A stretch of DNA of 41,481 bases from UBA1181 sp963626555 (GTDB lineage Bacteria > Bacteroidota > Bacteroidia > Bacteroidales > Paludibacteraceae), in contig CAVFXQ010000024.1 of NCBI GenBank assembly GCA_963626555.1, forward strand, positions 1 through 41,481, read 5' to 3'. The notes beneath the pieces were generated by a model that was not told the DNA's origin, searched no databases, and worked only from the letters and a program-made list of their open reading frames with translations. Position numbers and translations under genes: made by a program. Each line of letters starts with the position of its first letter. Position 1 is the stretch's first letter. Positions 33,005-41,481 of this stretch are shown one piece after another.

Positions 33005-36000
33005 ATGAGTAAGGTATACAGAATATATAAAGAAGGTGATAATAAACTTGAGGGGTGGGCAAAAAAAGATACCAATCCTTACGATGATAATAGTATCAAG
33101 CAGATAGAGGATCCTAATGGTGGTGATAGTAAAAAAGAAATCACCTCTATTCCTTCTCCATTCGCTCGCATAGATCTTGTTAGGACTGCATTTGCAGAGG
33201 TAAACAAGGCCTGTGGAAAAAAGAAGGGGAAGACGTTGAGAGAGGAACTGGACAAGCAGACCATCTATCACAAGATGATCAGTGACGCTTTGGATGTCGG
33301 AGAGATTTTCTTCAATTTAGAGAAATTCAAGGATAAATTCGAAATTCTTGTGTGGTCTCCAGAACGTCTAAAAAATTTAGAAGATGGATCAATAGGACGC
33401 AAATGTTATGCGGATGCTTTGAAGACCTATTGGGAAGCAGATGCAGAAACCTATAAATTCGGTGATGTTAAAAACATTTACATACTGAATTATAAAATAG
33501 GGAATAGACTATGTGTAGTCGGAGCAACTTCTCCAACAACGTTGTTTTTCAGCAATGCAAATGATTTAAGTTGTGTAAAGGGGGTTCAGTTTGCATTAGA
33601 TAAGCCTTTTGATGATGAATACCAACCACTTTATAAAAGAGAACCAGAGTATGTAAAGTATTTGTTAGGTTTGAAGGAGTCCTACAAACTCAATAGCAAG
33701 ATGAAAGAACTTGCTGAATATTTGGATTTTACCTCAAAGGCACTTGAAGACAGTTGGAGTGACTTTAGTCTTCCTGATTTTTCTTCTGACGATCTCCCTG
33801 AAGGTTACCAGAAAATTGTTTCTGTTGGAGAAGAAAGAAATGACATTGAGGTTATAGGAATTCCGTTGTATCAGAAGGCATTGAAAATGGTCTCTGATAG
33901 TGACTTCATGATTAAGTCTACTAAAATGCCTGAATGTAAACATTTTGTTCTTCCTGTGAAGTCTGGAAATATATATGCAGATTGGAAATATACAACAGGT
34001 AAGTGGGGAAAAAACAGTGAAGCGCCTGCATATGACGAGAAGCCTTTGGAAGAACGATCGTTGCCATACGATGGTAGTAAACAACCATATTTGACGATAA
34101 GCGACTTTCTAGAGGATACGATATTGTGTTCAAAAAATGAGTTGAACAAAGAACTGTTCTCTGACGGTAACATAGACAAGGCGGTAGTAAGTTGTTTGCT
34201 TCCAGTAAAACCATTGTTTTTTGAATTCTTCTCTGTGAATGAATTAAACAAATATTTGTCTATTGAGTGGACGGGTAGTGATAAACAGTCTGAAGAAAGA
34301 ATAGCGTTCCGTGTTAAATTGAAGATTCCAACGAAACGTCAACAATCGGAAAACTATATTGTATATGAAAGGAATTACTATCCATCTAAACAATCGGATG
34401 ATGATGGATTGGTGGTAAAAGATCTTCTTACAAACGGAACGGTTGCGGTTATGCCAGCTACCCCTATGCAGGAAGGAAATAAAATTCATTATGTATTCTC
34501 TGCAATATCTCCAGTGAAAACGAAGATGAATTTGACATTCTTTAGAGACGGCAAGTTGGTAGAAATGGATGAGCCTCAAAATCGAAATTGGAATGATAGA
34601 GATGAGTATAATGTATTAGATTATACGCTAACAAATTTTATTGAATGCTTTCAAGTCAAAACTGATCATGGAATAGGTATGGGTGTTCCAACGTTTATGA
34701 GAATGGAAGGAACAAATGGTTATGAGATCTCGTATGCTGTAGATTTTGGTACTTCAAATACACATGTTGAGTACCGTATATTAAAGGATGGAAGATTTTC
34801 TGATCCTAAACCTGTCGAGTATAATGCGACAGATAATATGATTGGGTTGTTGTTCAAAACGGATTTTATGGAGAATGAGAGCCAGATGATAAATCAGACT
34901 CTTATTCCGCAAAATTTCTATGCCAAAGAACTTTTCCATTTCCCAGCTAGAACTGTCCTGAGTTACAGGGTGGATTTTCCTTGGAACAAAAAGTGCGGAA
35001 ATCCATTTGAATTGCATAACATTTGTTTCTCGTACGGCAAAATGGATAGATTGCCGATAAATGGTTATGTGAACAATATAAAGTGGAATGAGAATGAAAA
35101 TCAGATGCAAGCATTTATTGCAGATCTTATGTTTGTTCTGCGTAATAAAACGTTGTCATTGAATGGTGATTTGTCCAAAACAAAACTGATTTGGTTTTAT
35201 CCTAACAGTATGTCTAGGGGGCAACGAAATAAATTCAAAAAGAGTTGGGAGAAGTATTTTAGTGAGTATTTTGGCTGCGATAATGTTTCTTCTTTGAGTG
35301 AAAGTTATGCTCCTGTACTCTACTATAGCAAAAAGGAGGGAGCAGATGAACTGCTTTCAATAGATATAGGGGGGGGGACCACGGATATCGCTTTTGCCAA
35401 AGGAAATTCGATAAAATACACTACTTCTTTCAGGTTCGCAGGAAATGTTTTATTTGAGGATAACATTGGAGGTAGCCAAGAAGCTAATGGCCTTGTGAGT
35501 CATTTTAAAGATGTTTATAAAGATATAGCTAAAGATGACTCGGATTTTGGAGAAAAGTTAGACAAAATGTTTAATGATGATGGAGCACAGGTAGCTACTT
35601 CGTTGTTTACACTGAAGGATTCTGATTGGTATAAAGATCATGGGGATGAATATGATGTAGAGGGTATTGACTTTATGTCAGTGTTGGCAAGAGACAAGTA
35701 TTTTAAGATGGAGTTTATTGTCTTTTTTACTTCAATTTTGTACCATGCAGGCAAAATAATAAAGACGAAAAGTGATTTGGAACTTCCTCGTCATATTTCA
35801 TTCTCAGGAAATGGTAGTAACCTTGTCAATGTATTGAAAGAAGATTGTGGAATAGAATCACTCCAAGATTTGGCAAAAGTTGTCTTGGAGGTGTCATCAG
35901 GGAAAAAATACTATAGAAAGTTAGAAATCCTTGGACTTGGCAAAGCGGATACGCTCAAGAGTACAACTTGCAAAGGTGGGTTACTTAGTGATGGAATGAG

Positions 36001-36412
36001 AGATGACAATCTGAGAGAAAAAAATGTGGAACTCATGTTTGAAGGTTGTTGTTATTCTGATGAAAATAATAAAACATATTCGGAAGCGAAAGACGACAGT
36101 GAGTTAGTTGATTCTGTTCTTCAAGAAACAATGGGCTATTTCGAAGCTCTGAAAAAAATTGGAGGGAGAGGCCAATTTGATTTCAAAGATTGTTTTAACG
36201 ATATTGAGATAGACAAATCGTGGGAGATTCTTGATGACAAATTGGATAGGGCAGATGTGAGAAGTTATATTACCAAGGGTATAGAACGTAACGAACGCAA
36301 CAATTCTGAAGAGGTAATATCCGAGACGTTCTTCTTCTATCCTATCGCAACTGTCTTGCAAAAATTTTCGAAAGAAATGTACAAGATTATTCCTAAAAAC
36401 GCACAAGAATGA
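33005..36412 (+). CDS. Very large actin/Hsp70-fold ATPase with unknown N-terminal domain
   Basis: 1135 residues. The first 570 or so show no recognised domain. From about 577 an ASKHA ATPase core begins: ISYAVDFGTSNTHVEYRI (phosphate 1), ELLSIDIGGGTTDIAFAKG near 782 (phosphate 2) and HISFSGNGSNLVNVL near 930 (adenosine motif). These are diagnostic of the actin, FtsA and Hsp70 superfamily. At about twice the size of FtsA or DnaK, it may work as a scaffold joining the tubulin-like protein with the motor. Its stop overlaps the next start (ATGA). A run of G's near 35370 encodes the phosphate-2 glycines and could be slippery. Confidence 0.87.
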   Translation: MSKVYRIYKEGDNKLEGWAKKDTNPYDDNSIKQIEDPNGGDSKKEITSIPSPFARIDLVRTAFAEVNKACGKKKGKTLREELDKQTIYHKMISDALDVGEIFFNLEKFKDKFEILVWSPERLKNLEDGSIGRKCYADALKTYWEADAETYKFGDVKNIYILNYKIGNRLCVVGATSPTTLFFSNANDLSCVKGVQFALDKPFDDEYQPLYKREPEYVKYLLGLKESYKLNSKMKELAEYLDFTSKALEDSWSDFSLPDFSSDDLPEGYQKIVSVGEERNDIEVIGIPLYQKALKMVSDSDFMIKSTKMPECKHFVLPVKSGNIYADWKYTTGKWGKNSEAPAYDEKPLEERSLPYDGSKQPYLTISDFLEDTILCSKNELNKELFSDGNIDKAVVSCLLPVKPLFFEFFSVNELNKYLSIEWTGSDKQSEERIAFRVKLKIPTKRQQSENYIVYERNYYPSKQSDDDGLVVKDLLTNGTVAVMPATPMQEGNKIHYVFSAISPVKTKMNLTFFRDGKLVEMDEPQNRNWNDRDEYNVLDYTLTNFIECFQVKTDHGIGMGVPTFMRMEGTNGYEISYAVDFGTSNTHVEYRILKDGRFSDPKPVEYNATDNMIGLLFKTDFMENESQMINQTLIPQNFYAKELFHFPARTVLSYRVDFPWNKKCGNPFELHNICFSYGKMDRLPINGYVNNIKWNENENQMQAFIADLMFVLRNKTLSLNGDLSKTKLIWFYPNSMSRGQRNKFKKSWEKYFSEYFGCDNVSSLSESYAPVLYYSKKEGADELLSIDIGGGTTDIAFAKGNSIKYTTSFRFAGNVLFEDNIGGSQEANGLVSHFKDVYKDIAKDDSDFGEKLDKMFNDDGAQVATSLFTLKDSDWYKDHGDEYDVEGIDFMSVLARDKYFKMEFIVFFTSILYHAGKIIKTKSDLELPRHISFSGNGSNLVNVLKEDCGIESLQDLAKVVLEVSSGKKYYRKLEILGLGKADTLKSTTCKGGLLSDGMRDDNLREKNVELMFEGCCYSDENNKTYSEAKDDSELVDSVLQETMGYFEALKKIGGRGQFDFKDCFNDIEIDKSWEILDDKLDRADVRSYITKGIERNERNNSEEVISETFFFYPIATVLQKFSKEMYKIIPKNAQE

Positions 36413-37119
36413 TGAATGGGATGGTCAGAATGTTTACAGTTATTCTTATCAACATAGGAAAGGCCTTGATTTCTCTTGGCCGATCCTTAGTCGGTTTCGG
36501 TAATTCTTTGACGCAAAGTTGTGATAGTGAAAAAGAAGAAAAAACTGAGCTGTTATTGCAGAAAGTAGATGGTGAGGACTCTTCAAAAATTACCAACAAA
36601 AATTCAGGAAAAACCTCAGATAAAATTAAAGAGAAAAAGAGAAAGACTATAGAACCAGAAAAAGATCACAACTATCAAAAGGAAGAAGAGTCCAAAATCA
36701 CATCCTCTTGCAATGAGTTTGATGGTTCTTCTAAACAAGAGACAGAATGTGTAGCAAAGGAAGAAATGACTAATAAAGGAGTTGATAAAGAGGAAAAAAT
36801 CAAGCCAGCGCGAAAAATTTATTTCACTCTTCCAAATACTAAATTTGAGTCATTTGTAGAATCCTCGGAGGAGAGGACTGATGAAAGTAAATTTGAAGGA
36901 GAAGAGAAAGAAAGCGGAACTTTTTCATTTACTCTCATTGATGTGAATAGGGTGAAATCAAGAACAATAAATGTGGCTGTGATTATGGATGGAGGTGTCT
37001 CAAAAGATGAAGCGGTTGACTTTAAGACGATTGAGTATGGTGTAGCTAAAGAAGTTGAACGTAATGGCCGCCTGATGTGGAAAATAGAAAAAAAAGCAAA
37101 AGTTAAATTTATCAAATAG
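36409..37119 (+). CDS. Amphipathic-anchor protein with charged linker
   Basis: 236 residues in three parts. Residues 1-34 form an amphipathic or hydrophobic helix (MFTVILINIGKALISLG). About 35-130 is a lysine/glutamate-rich disordered linker. A small folded C-terminal domain (about 130-236) begins KPARKIYFTLPN and contains TFSFTLIDVNRVKSRTINV. No family was recognised. Four-base overlap with the ATPase gene suggests stoichiometric coupling. It may tether the actin-like protein to the membrane. Confidence 0.7.
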   Translation: MMNGMVRMFTVILINIGKALISLGRSLVGFGNSLTQSCDSEKEEKTELLLQKVDGEDSSKITNKNSGKTSDKIKEKKRKTIEPEKDHNYQKEEESKITSSCNEFDGSSKQETECVAKEEMTNKGVDKEEKIKPARKIYFTLPNTKFESFVESSEERTDESKFEGEEKESGTFSFTLIDVNRVKSRTINVAVIMDGGVSKDEAVDFKTIEYGVAKEVERNGRLMWKIEKKAKVKFIK

Positions 37120-37121
37120 GA

Positions 37122-38966
37122 ATGGATGCTCATTATATAGTAATTGGAATTGCAGTTGTTGTGATCTTGGCGTTTCAGGTTTTGTCATTGATAGGAACTG
37201 TGAAACGAATGTATGGTTTTGGAAAAATTTTTGGTGGAAAGAACCCATATCGTTATGCTGTTGATCGTGATGTTAATGGCAAAGTGGTAGGTTTTATAGC
37301 AGGTGATGGAATTTGGAAAAATGCTGATGGGGAAAGTTGGTGCAAGGTCAAAAATCCCTATTTTTTAACCATACAAGATTCAATTAACGGATATATTAGT
37401 AATAATGATGTTGTTGATTTTCAATTAGTTAAAGATACTATTGATGGAAACTGTGATGCGTTAGAAGAGGATATCCAAACACAGATTCCTATTCCATTGT
37501 ATTTGGGACTTGCGGGAACTATGTTTGGAATCATCTTTGGTGTGGGTTACCTCTGGTTTTCAGGGTCTTTGGATTCTCTGCTATCCATTACACCTGGCAC
37601 TACTGGACAGACCGAAGGTATTGTTGTTCTTTTGGGTGGAGTTGCAGTAGCGATGACTTGTTCCATCATTGGATTATTGTTCACTACAATTTGTACATAT
37701 CTTTTCAAGGGATACCGGTTAACCAACGAACAGCGTAAGAACGAATTCTTAGCATGGTTGCAACAGAATTTGCTTTCTCAAGTTGCTACTACTGATGTTG
37801 AGGCGATGAACCAAATCGCAAGCAAACTAAATGACTTCAATGTAAATTTCAAGAAGCAAAGTGATGCCTTTGCGGCTTCGATGTTAAACATTGGAAAAAT
37901 CCTCAATCAACAGAATGAGTTGGCTCTGGTCGTTGGTAAAATGGGTGAACAAGCTAAAGAAATGGCAGATAACAATGCTATGGCCTCTCAAGAACTTTCC
38001 AAAAGTGCGGATAAGATAATGGCATTCAATGACTATTTGGATAAGATTGACACTTTGATTAATCGAGCGGATAGCTTTGTTGACAAGTTCAAAGCAGAAG
38101 AAAATCGTCTTGAGGCGTTGGAAGAGATCCGCAATTTCTTCTACGAAGAACGTAATGAAATCTCAAAGAGAAATGATAATATGGCGACTTCTGTTCTTAA
38201 AATAGATCAATGTTTACAAGATTCTCTTAAAGAATTAAAAAATCATGTTATGCAGGAGAAAGCAAAACTTAATAATATGGTGATTGAAAATAGTGTCATC
38301 CTAAAAGATTCTTTAAAAGAACAGAAGAAGATGTTTCAAGAAGCGAACGAGGAAATAGTTGCTTGTATCAATGAAGAATTCAAAAAATTACCTTCCGCAT
38401 TGTCTGCTATAAATGCATTAAAAGATTTCCCTACACAGATGAACAGCCTATTGAATGACATAAAAGCATCGAATAGTAAGTTAATCAATGAGTTGAAAGG
38501 TAGACAAGTGGAAAAAGATATTAATGTTGGTAGAGTGGCAAATAATTCGGAGAAAACTTCAAGCGTGTCTAACATTAATTTCCCATCTTGGCTCAAATAC
38601 TCCATTCTCGTTGCTCTCGTCATCATCACCCTCTCGTGTGTATTCAATAGTTACAACACTTGGAAAATGAGTGCCGCAGCTGCACCTGATGTGGAACATC
38701 CAACTTTGCTCATAGTGGTCGTAATTGCTGTCTCGTGTGGAGTTGTTGCATTCAATGCTTGGAAGGGTAATCGCAAATCAGATGAGAACGATGATTCAGA
38801 AGAAGATGTGAAAGAGAATAAGAAGAACGTTTCCGAAAAGTCTGAAAGTTCCTCAAAGGGTTCTAAAGAGGATAAGAAAAAAGAGGAAGGAAAGGCTTCT
38901 GAAAAGTCAAAGAAGGAGGATGATTCCTCTGCATCCAACTTTGAACAACCCACTGAAAAAGAGTAA
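37122..38966 (+). CDS. MotA/ExbB/ZorA-like motor subunit with coiled-coil tail
   Basis: 614 residues. There is an N-terminal helix (about 4-26), then the MotA/TolQ/ExbB pair: LGLAGTMFGIIFGVGYL (about 128-145) and VVLLGGVAVAMTCSIIGLLF (about 168-190). A long coiled-coil region follows (about 225-460, many E/K/N heptads). Unlike ZorA of Zorya, two more helices occur near the C-terminus (KYSILVALVIITLSCVF and LLIVVVIAVSCGVVAF), followed by a charged tail of about 60 residues. With the MotB-like partner next door it should form a 5:2 ion-driven stator-type complex in the inner membrane. Confidence 0.83.
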   Translation: MDAHYIVIGIAVVVILAFQVLSLIGTVKRMYGFGKIFGGKNPYRYAVDRDVNGKVVGFIAGDGIWKNADGESWCKVKNPYFLTIQDSINGYISNNDVVDFQLVKDTIDGNCDALEEDIQTQIPIPLYLGLAGTMFGIIFGVGYLWFSGSLDSLLSITPGTTGQTEGIVVLLGGVAVAMTCSIIGLLFTTICTYLFKGYRLTNEQRKNEFLAWLQQNLLSQVATTDVEAMNQIASKLNDFNVNFKKQSDAFAASMLNIGKILNQQNELALVVGKMGEQAKEMADNNAMASQELSKSADKIMAFNDYLDKIDTLINRADSFVDKFKAEENRLEALEEIRNFFYEERNEISKRNDNMATSVLKIDQCLQDSLKELKNHVMQEKAKLNNMVIENSVILKDSLKEQKKMFQEANEEIVACINEEFKKLPSALSAINALKDFPTQMNSLLNDIKASNSKLINELKGRQVEKDINVGRVANNSEKTSSVSNINFPSWLKYSILVALVIITLSCVFNSYNTWKMSAAAAPDVEHPTLLIVVVIAVSCGVVAFNAWKGNRKSDENDDSEEDVKENKKNVSEKSESSSKGSKEDKKKEEGKASEKSKKEDDSSASNFEQPTEKE

Positions 38967-38971
38967 CATCT

Positions 38972-39643
38972 ATGGCAAAAAAGAAAGAATCATACTTTTG
39001 GACGAGTTACTCCGACTTGATGACGAGCCTCTTCTTTATCATGCTGACATTGTTCATCTTGACTGTAGTATTGCTGAACCAACGAATGAGAGCTACACAA
39101 GATGAGTTGGACAAAATCAAAACCATTCAAAACTCAACAAAGGAGTTGGAACGAAAGGATGGTTACTTTGAGTACAACGAGGAATACGAGAAATTCGCTT
39201 TGAAGATTGACGTGTATTTCCCTGTCTTGCAAACAAGTTTCGACTATCTGTCAGATGAGTGTAAGTATGAACTGAGTAAGGCAGGAGATGAGGTTGTTGA
39301 ATTTTTGAAACGTCACAGGGAAAACAAGTATCTTTTGATTATAGAGGGTCAGGCTTCGAAAAACTCGCAAAACTGGATGCATCAAAACTATCAGTTGAGT
39401 TTTGAACGAGCCAAAAACTTGATGATCTTTTGGCTTCCTAAGTTTAAAAAATATTGGCATAACGATCGGGATCCTCTATCTCTTCCAAACAAAGTTGAGA
39501 ACTGTGAGATTCAGATAGCAGGTAGTGGAGACGGCCGCTTGAATATCAATTCTATGCGTGATAAGTTTCAAGAGAAAAAGAATCAACGATTCTTGATTTA
39601 CATCATTCCTAAAAACATTATGAGAGACGATGAGAAAAATTAG
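38972..39643 (+). CDS. MotB/ZorB-like OmpA-domain protein
   Basis: 223 residues. A short cytoplasmic N-terminus leads into YSDLMTSLFFIMLTLFILTV, the MotB/ZorB-type transmembrane segment, with the ion-conducting aspartate at D16. The periplasmic part ends in an OmpA-like peptidoglycan-binding domain: LLIIEGQASKNSQNW and YQLSFERAKNLMIFW. The gene starts five bases after the ZorA-like gene. Pairing with a MotA-type protein defines an ion-powered motor anchored to the cell wall, as in Zorya (ZorA-ZorB), flagella and Exb/Tol systems. Confidence 0.87.
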   Translation: MAKKKESYFWTSYSDLMTSLFFIMLTLFILTVVLLNQRMRATQDELDKIKTIQNSTKELERKDGYFEYNEEYEKFALKIDVYFPVLQTSFDYLSDECKYELSKAGDEVVEFLKRHRENKYLLIIEGQASKNSQNWMHQNYQLSFERAKNLMIFWLPKFKKYWHNDRDPLSLPNKVENCEIQIAGSGDGRLNINSMRDKFQEKKNQRFLIYIIPKNIMRDDEKN

Positions 39644-40403
39644 AGTTTGTCATATTCTGTTGTTAACGGTGATGTTATTTTGCTCTTGTGCGCACAAATC
39701 TGGACATAAGAAAAATGAACGCGAATCGGTTCGGACTTCTCAAGTGCAGAGGAGAGCGGCGAAAAGCCGTGATTACAGCAATACGGAGAGTTCGTCTATG
39801 TATTCGTCAAAGAAGAGAGCTTCGTGTGGCAATATCATGACGGGTACAGAAATCTTTCGTACATATAATGACGCTGTGTTTATGATTTACACTTCCGATG
39901 GTAGGGGAATATGTCAAGGCTCTGGCTTTTTTGTTGGTCCAAATGGATTGGCAGTAAGTAATTACCATGTTTTCGATGGTTCGGTGTTGGGAGCATGGAT
40001 TGTGAAATTGCCGGGAGACGACGAGAATTTCTATGAAATATCAGAACTGCTCCATAGAGATGAGGACGAAGATTTTATCATTTTCAGAGTAAAGAATATC
40101 AGAAACAACAATTACATTCCAATCGCAGAGCGTAGACCTAATATCGGAGACCGTGTCTATGCTATTGGTAGTCCACAGGGATTGGAGAACACTTTCTCTT
40201 CTGGAGAGGTGTCGCAATGGCGCAGTCAGCATCTGATGCAGATTAGTGCGCAGATAGACCATGGAAGTAGTGGTGGCGCACTTCTCAACGAGTATGGAGA
40301 GGTGGTTGGAATCACCTCAGGCACGTTTGCTGAAGGTTCGCAAGCCAATTTGAACTATGCTTGGAGTATTGAGGCGGTAGAAGGGTATCTAAAATATAAT
40401 TGA
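39630..40403 (+). CDS. Trypsin-like serine protease lipoprotein
   Basis: 257 residues. The N-terminus MRKIRVCHILLLTVMLFCSC is a lipoprotein-type signal. A low-complexity linker follows (about 25-75). The S1 (HtrA-like) domain holds the triad: His in GLAVSNYHVFDG, Asp in DEDEDFIIFRV, and Ser in IDHGSSGGALLNEYGEVVG. There is no PDZ domain. It overlaps the ZorB-like gene by 14 bases and is the last gene of the operon. Trypsin-like peptidases are recurring effectors in bacterial conflict systems, so this is a candidate periplasmic executioner or activator (inference). Confidence 0.88.
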   Translation: MRKIRVCHILLLTVMLFCSCAHKSGHKKNERESVRTSQVQRRAAKSRDYSNTESSSMYSSKKRASCGNIMTGTEIFRTYNDAVFMIYTSDGRGICQGSGFFVGPNGLAVSNYHVFDGSVLGAWIVKLPGDDENFYEISELLHRDEDEDFIIFRVKNIRNNNYIPIAERRPNIGDRVYAIGSPQGLENTFSSGEVSQWRSQHLMQISAQIDHGSSGGALLNEYGEVVGITSGTFAEGSQANLNYAWSIEAVEGYLKYN

Positions 40404-40408
40404 AATAC

Positions 40409-40445
40409 AAGAACGCAAGACTAATTATTTAGGCCTTGCGTTCTT
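40409..40445 (+). terminator. Hairpin terminator of the eight-gene operon
   Basis: Perfect 11-bp stem AAGAACGCAAG (40409-40419) with CTTGCGTTCTT (40435-40445), six bases after the protease stop. The flanking T-run is weak. Confidence 0.7.
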
Positions 40446-40466
40446 CTGGGTAGTCTGCTATAAAAG

Positions 40467-40595
40467 TCAGCGAAGCCTCTTCCTCAAGAAGAAAATGTAC
40501 AAATCCACAAATTGAGGATAAATCTCTCTGTTTTTGAACTCTTCTATTTTCTTTCGTATTGCTTCTGTGTTTTGTGTTACTGCCCACTGCATCAT
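40467..40595 (-). CDS. Short ORF or gene remnant beside the IS element
   Basis: A minus-strand frame from tandem ATGs gives 42 residues (MMQWAVTQNTEAIRKKIEEF and on to FFLRKRLR). The open frame extends upstream without an ATG to a TGA near 40650. The C-terminal amphipathic, basic pattern looks protein-like, so it is probably the tail of a gene whose 5-prime end was lost where the IS inserted. Nothing else is recognised between 40446 and 40669. Confidence 0.3.
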   Translation of the reverse strand: MMQWAVTQNTEAIRKKIEEFKNREIYPQFVDLYIFFLRKRLR

Positions 40596-40669
40596 CTTCA
40601 ATAGAGCTTCTTTTCTCTCGCTCACCAACGTACAGCAGTTTAGATGGCAGATTCAACTCCAAAATGCAA

Positions 40670-41481
40670 CTAAGCGAGAACTGCTTTGTAAAAGCAGTAT
40701 TTAGGAGAGTTGAACGACAACTTTTTCCTGGGTCTTCTATTTATTTTGTATTGAATTTGTAAAACATCGTCATCACTGAAATCCTCAAAATTTGCACCTT
40801 TGGGGATGTATTGTCTGTAAAGTTTGTTGGTATATTCAATCAAGCCCTTCTCCCAAGAGCAATACGGATGGGCGAAATAGACCTTTGTGTCAAGAGCCTT
40901 TGCCAGAAGCTTGTGTTCGGCAAATTCGGGACCGTAGTCGGTGGTGATAGTGAGCACGTGCTTCTTGTATGGCAGCAGCATCGCAATCACTGTCTCACAA
41001 ACACCCCTGGCATCCTTTCCTCTCGAAAGTTTCCTGATATGAGAATGCCCAGTAGACCTCTCTACGAGAGTGCCCATCGCACCTTTGTTGTTGGCTCCGA
41101 CAATCAAGTCCATCTCCCAATCCCCGAACCTTTTCCCGTTCGCGTCAGATGGACGCTCGTCAATGCTGACGCGGTCTTTTATCGGGTAGTGCCGACCGAC
41201 AGGGCGTTTCCTGTGTTTGAGAGCGTGCCGACAGTTCTTATACAAGTCGCCGCCATTCTCTTTGTCCTTGCGAATGTACCTGTATATCCGCTCTACGGAG
41301 ACCAGGCTGTAGCCTTTCCCTCTGCAAAACCCGACAATCTGCTCCGGAGACATCTGCTCGTTGCGCATGTATCTTTCTATGCGGTTCCTAACCTCCTCGG
41401 TAAACTTTCGACAACGGCGTAGCCTGTCCTTCCGCACCTCCACCAACATCCTGGCATAGTCGCAGGAGTACACCCCCTTGG
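40670..41481 (-). mobile_element. IS30-family transposase, 5-prime end beyond the window
   Basis: About 270 codons visible, open to the right edge, so the N-terminal helix-turn-helix lies outside. The frame continues past the GTG at 41473. IS30 features: a repeat-type MSPEQIVGF and a DDE core with KRFGDWEMDLIVG (first D), LTITTDYGPEFAEHK (second D) and the segment EKGLIEYTNKLYRQYIPKG (E), where the canonical family reads ENTN. The C-terminus is PRKKLSFNSPKYCFYKAVLA. Terminal inverted repeats could not be defined. The catalytic triad looks intact. Confidence 0.9.

Noticed and set aside
40429..40662. 77-codon minus-strand ORF
   Set aside because: Overlaps the operon terminator, and its composition is less protein-like than the alternative frame ending in FFLRKRLR.
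40811..41422. 203-codon plus-strand ORF opposite the transposase
   Set aside because: Lies entirely antisense to a well-supported IS30 transposase, so it is a shadow frame.

Overview
The window reads as a chromosomal segment of a Bacteroidota bacterium, probably of the order Bacteroidales. The grounds are repeated TAnnTTTG promoter -7 boxes, mostly weak Shine-Dalgarno sequences, a lipoprotein-type TamA relative (TamL) paired with TamB, outer-membrane beta-barrels, and several AAA/DUF4143 ATPases. I cannot name the genus from sequence alone.

Layout. 1-5.4 kb: an attenuator-like double hairpin, two small membrane/coiled-coil proteins, a DUF1848 protein and two DUF4143 ATPases with a membrane protein between them. 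5.5-16 kb is housekeeping: a CPA2 cation/proton antiporter, tRNA-Pro(UGG), an outer-membrane barrel, then tamB and tamL. 16-19 kb: two more DUF4143 ATPases on the minus strand. Three of the four ATPases are preceded by private short repeats, and the fourth is flanked by a 32-bp direct repeat.

19.1-29.3 kb is the first notable region. Two paralogous Ser/Thr protein kinases, each fused to a C-terminal FGE-sulfatase/C-type-lectin-like domain, end in variable repeats (VR) of a diversity-generating retroelement (DGR). The template repeat (TR) lies at 21570-21650. TR and VR1 align over 81 bases without gaps, with 18 differences, 16 of them at TR adenines. Between the kinases are a PP2C phosphatase, a fusion of a DarT-like ADP-ribosyltransferase with a VWA domain, a NADAR-like protein (the known partner family of DarT1 toxins) and a RelA/SpoT-type synthetase. 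My reading is a phospho-signalling conflict system whose kinase sensors are, or were, hypermutated by a DGR. Candidate outputs are ADP-ribosylation and alarmone synthesis. No reverse transcriptase is present here, and the DGR accessory gene carries an in-frame stop, so the RT is supplied in trans or has been lost. A 132-bp promoter region with a small hydrophobic ORF behind it occurs at both edges of this block.

29.4-40.4 kb is the second notable region. A candidate structured RNA is followed by a tight eight-gene operon: VWA lipoprotein, three-helix membrane protein, tubulin/FtsZ-like GTPase, a very large actin/Hsp70-fold ATPase, a basic tail protein, a MotA/ZorA-like motor subunit with coiled coil, a MotB/ZorB-like OmpA protein, and a trypsin-like lipoprotein protease. 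It looks like an envelope-spanning, ion-driven Zorya-like machine joined to two cytoskeletal-type NTPases. The window closes with an ORF remnant and an IS30-family transposase running off the right edge.
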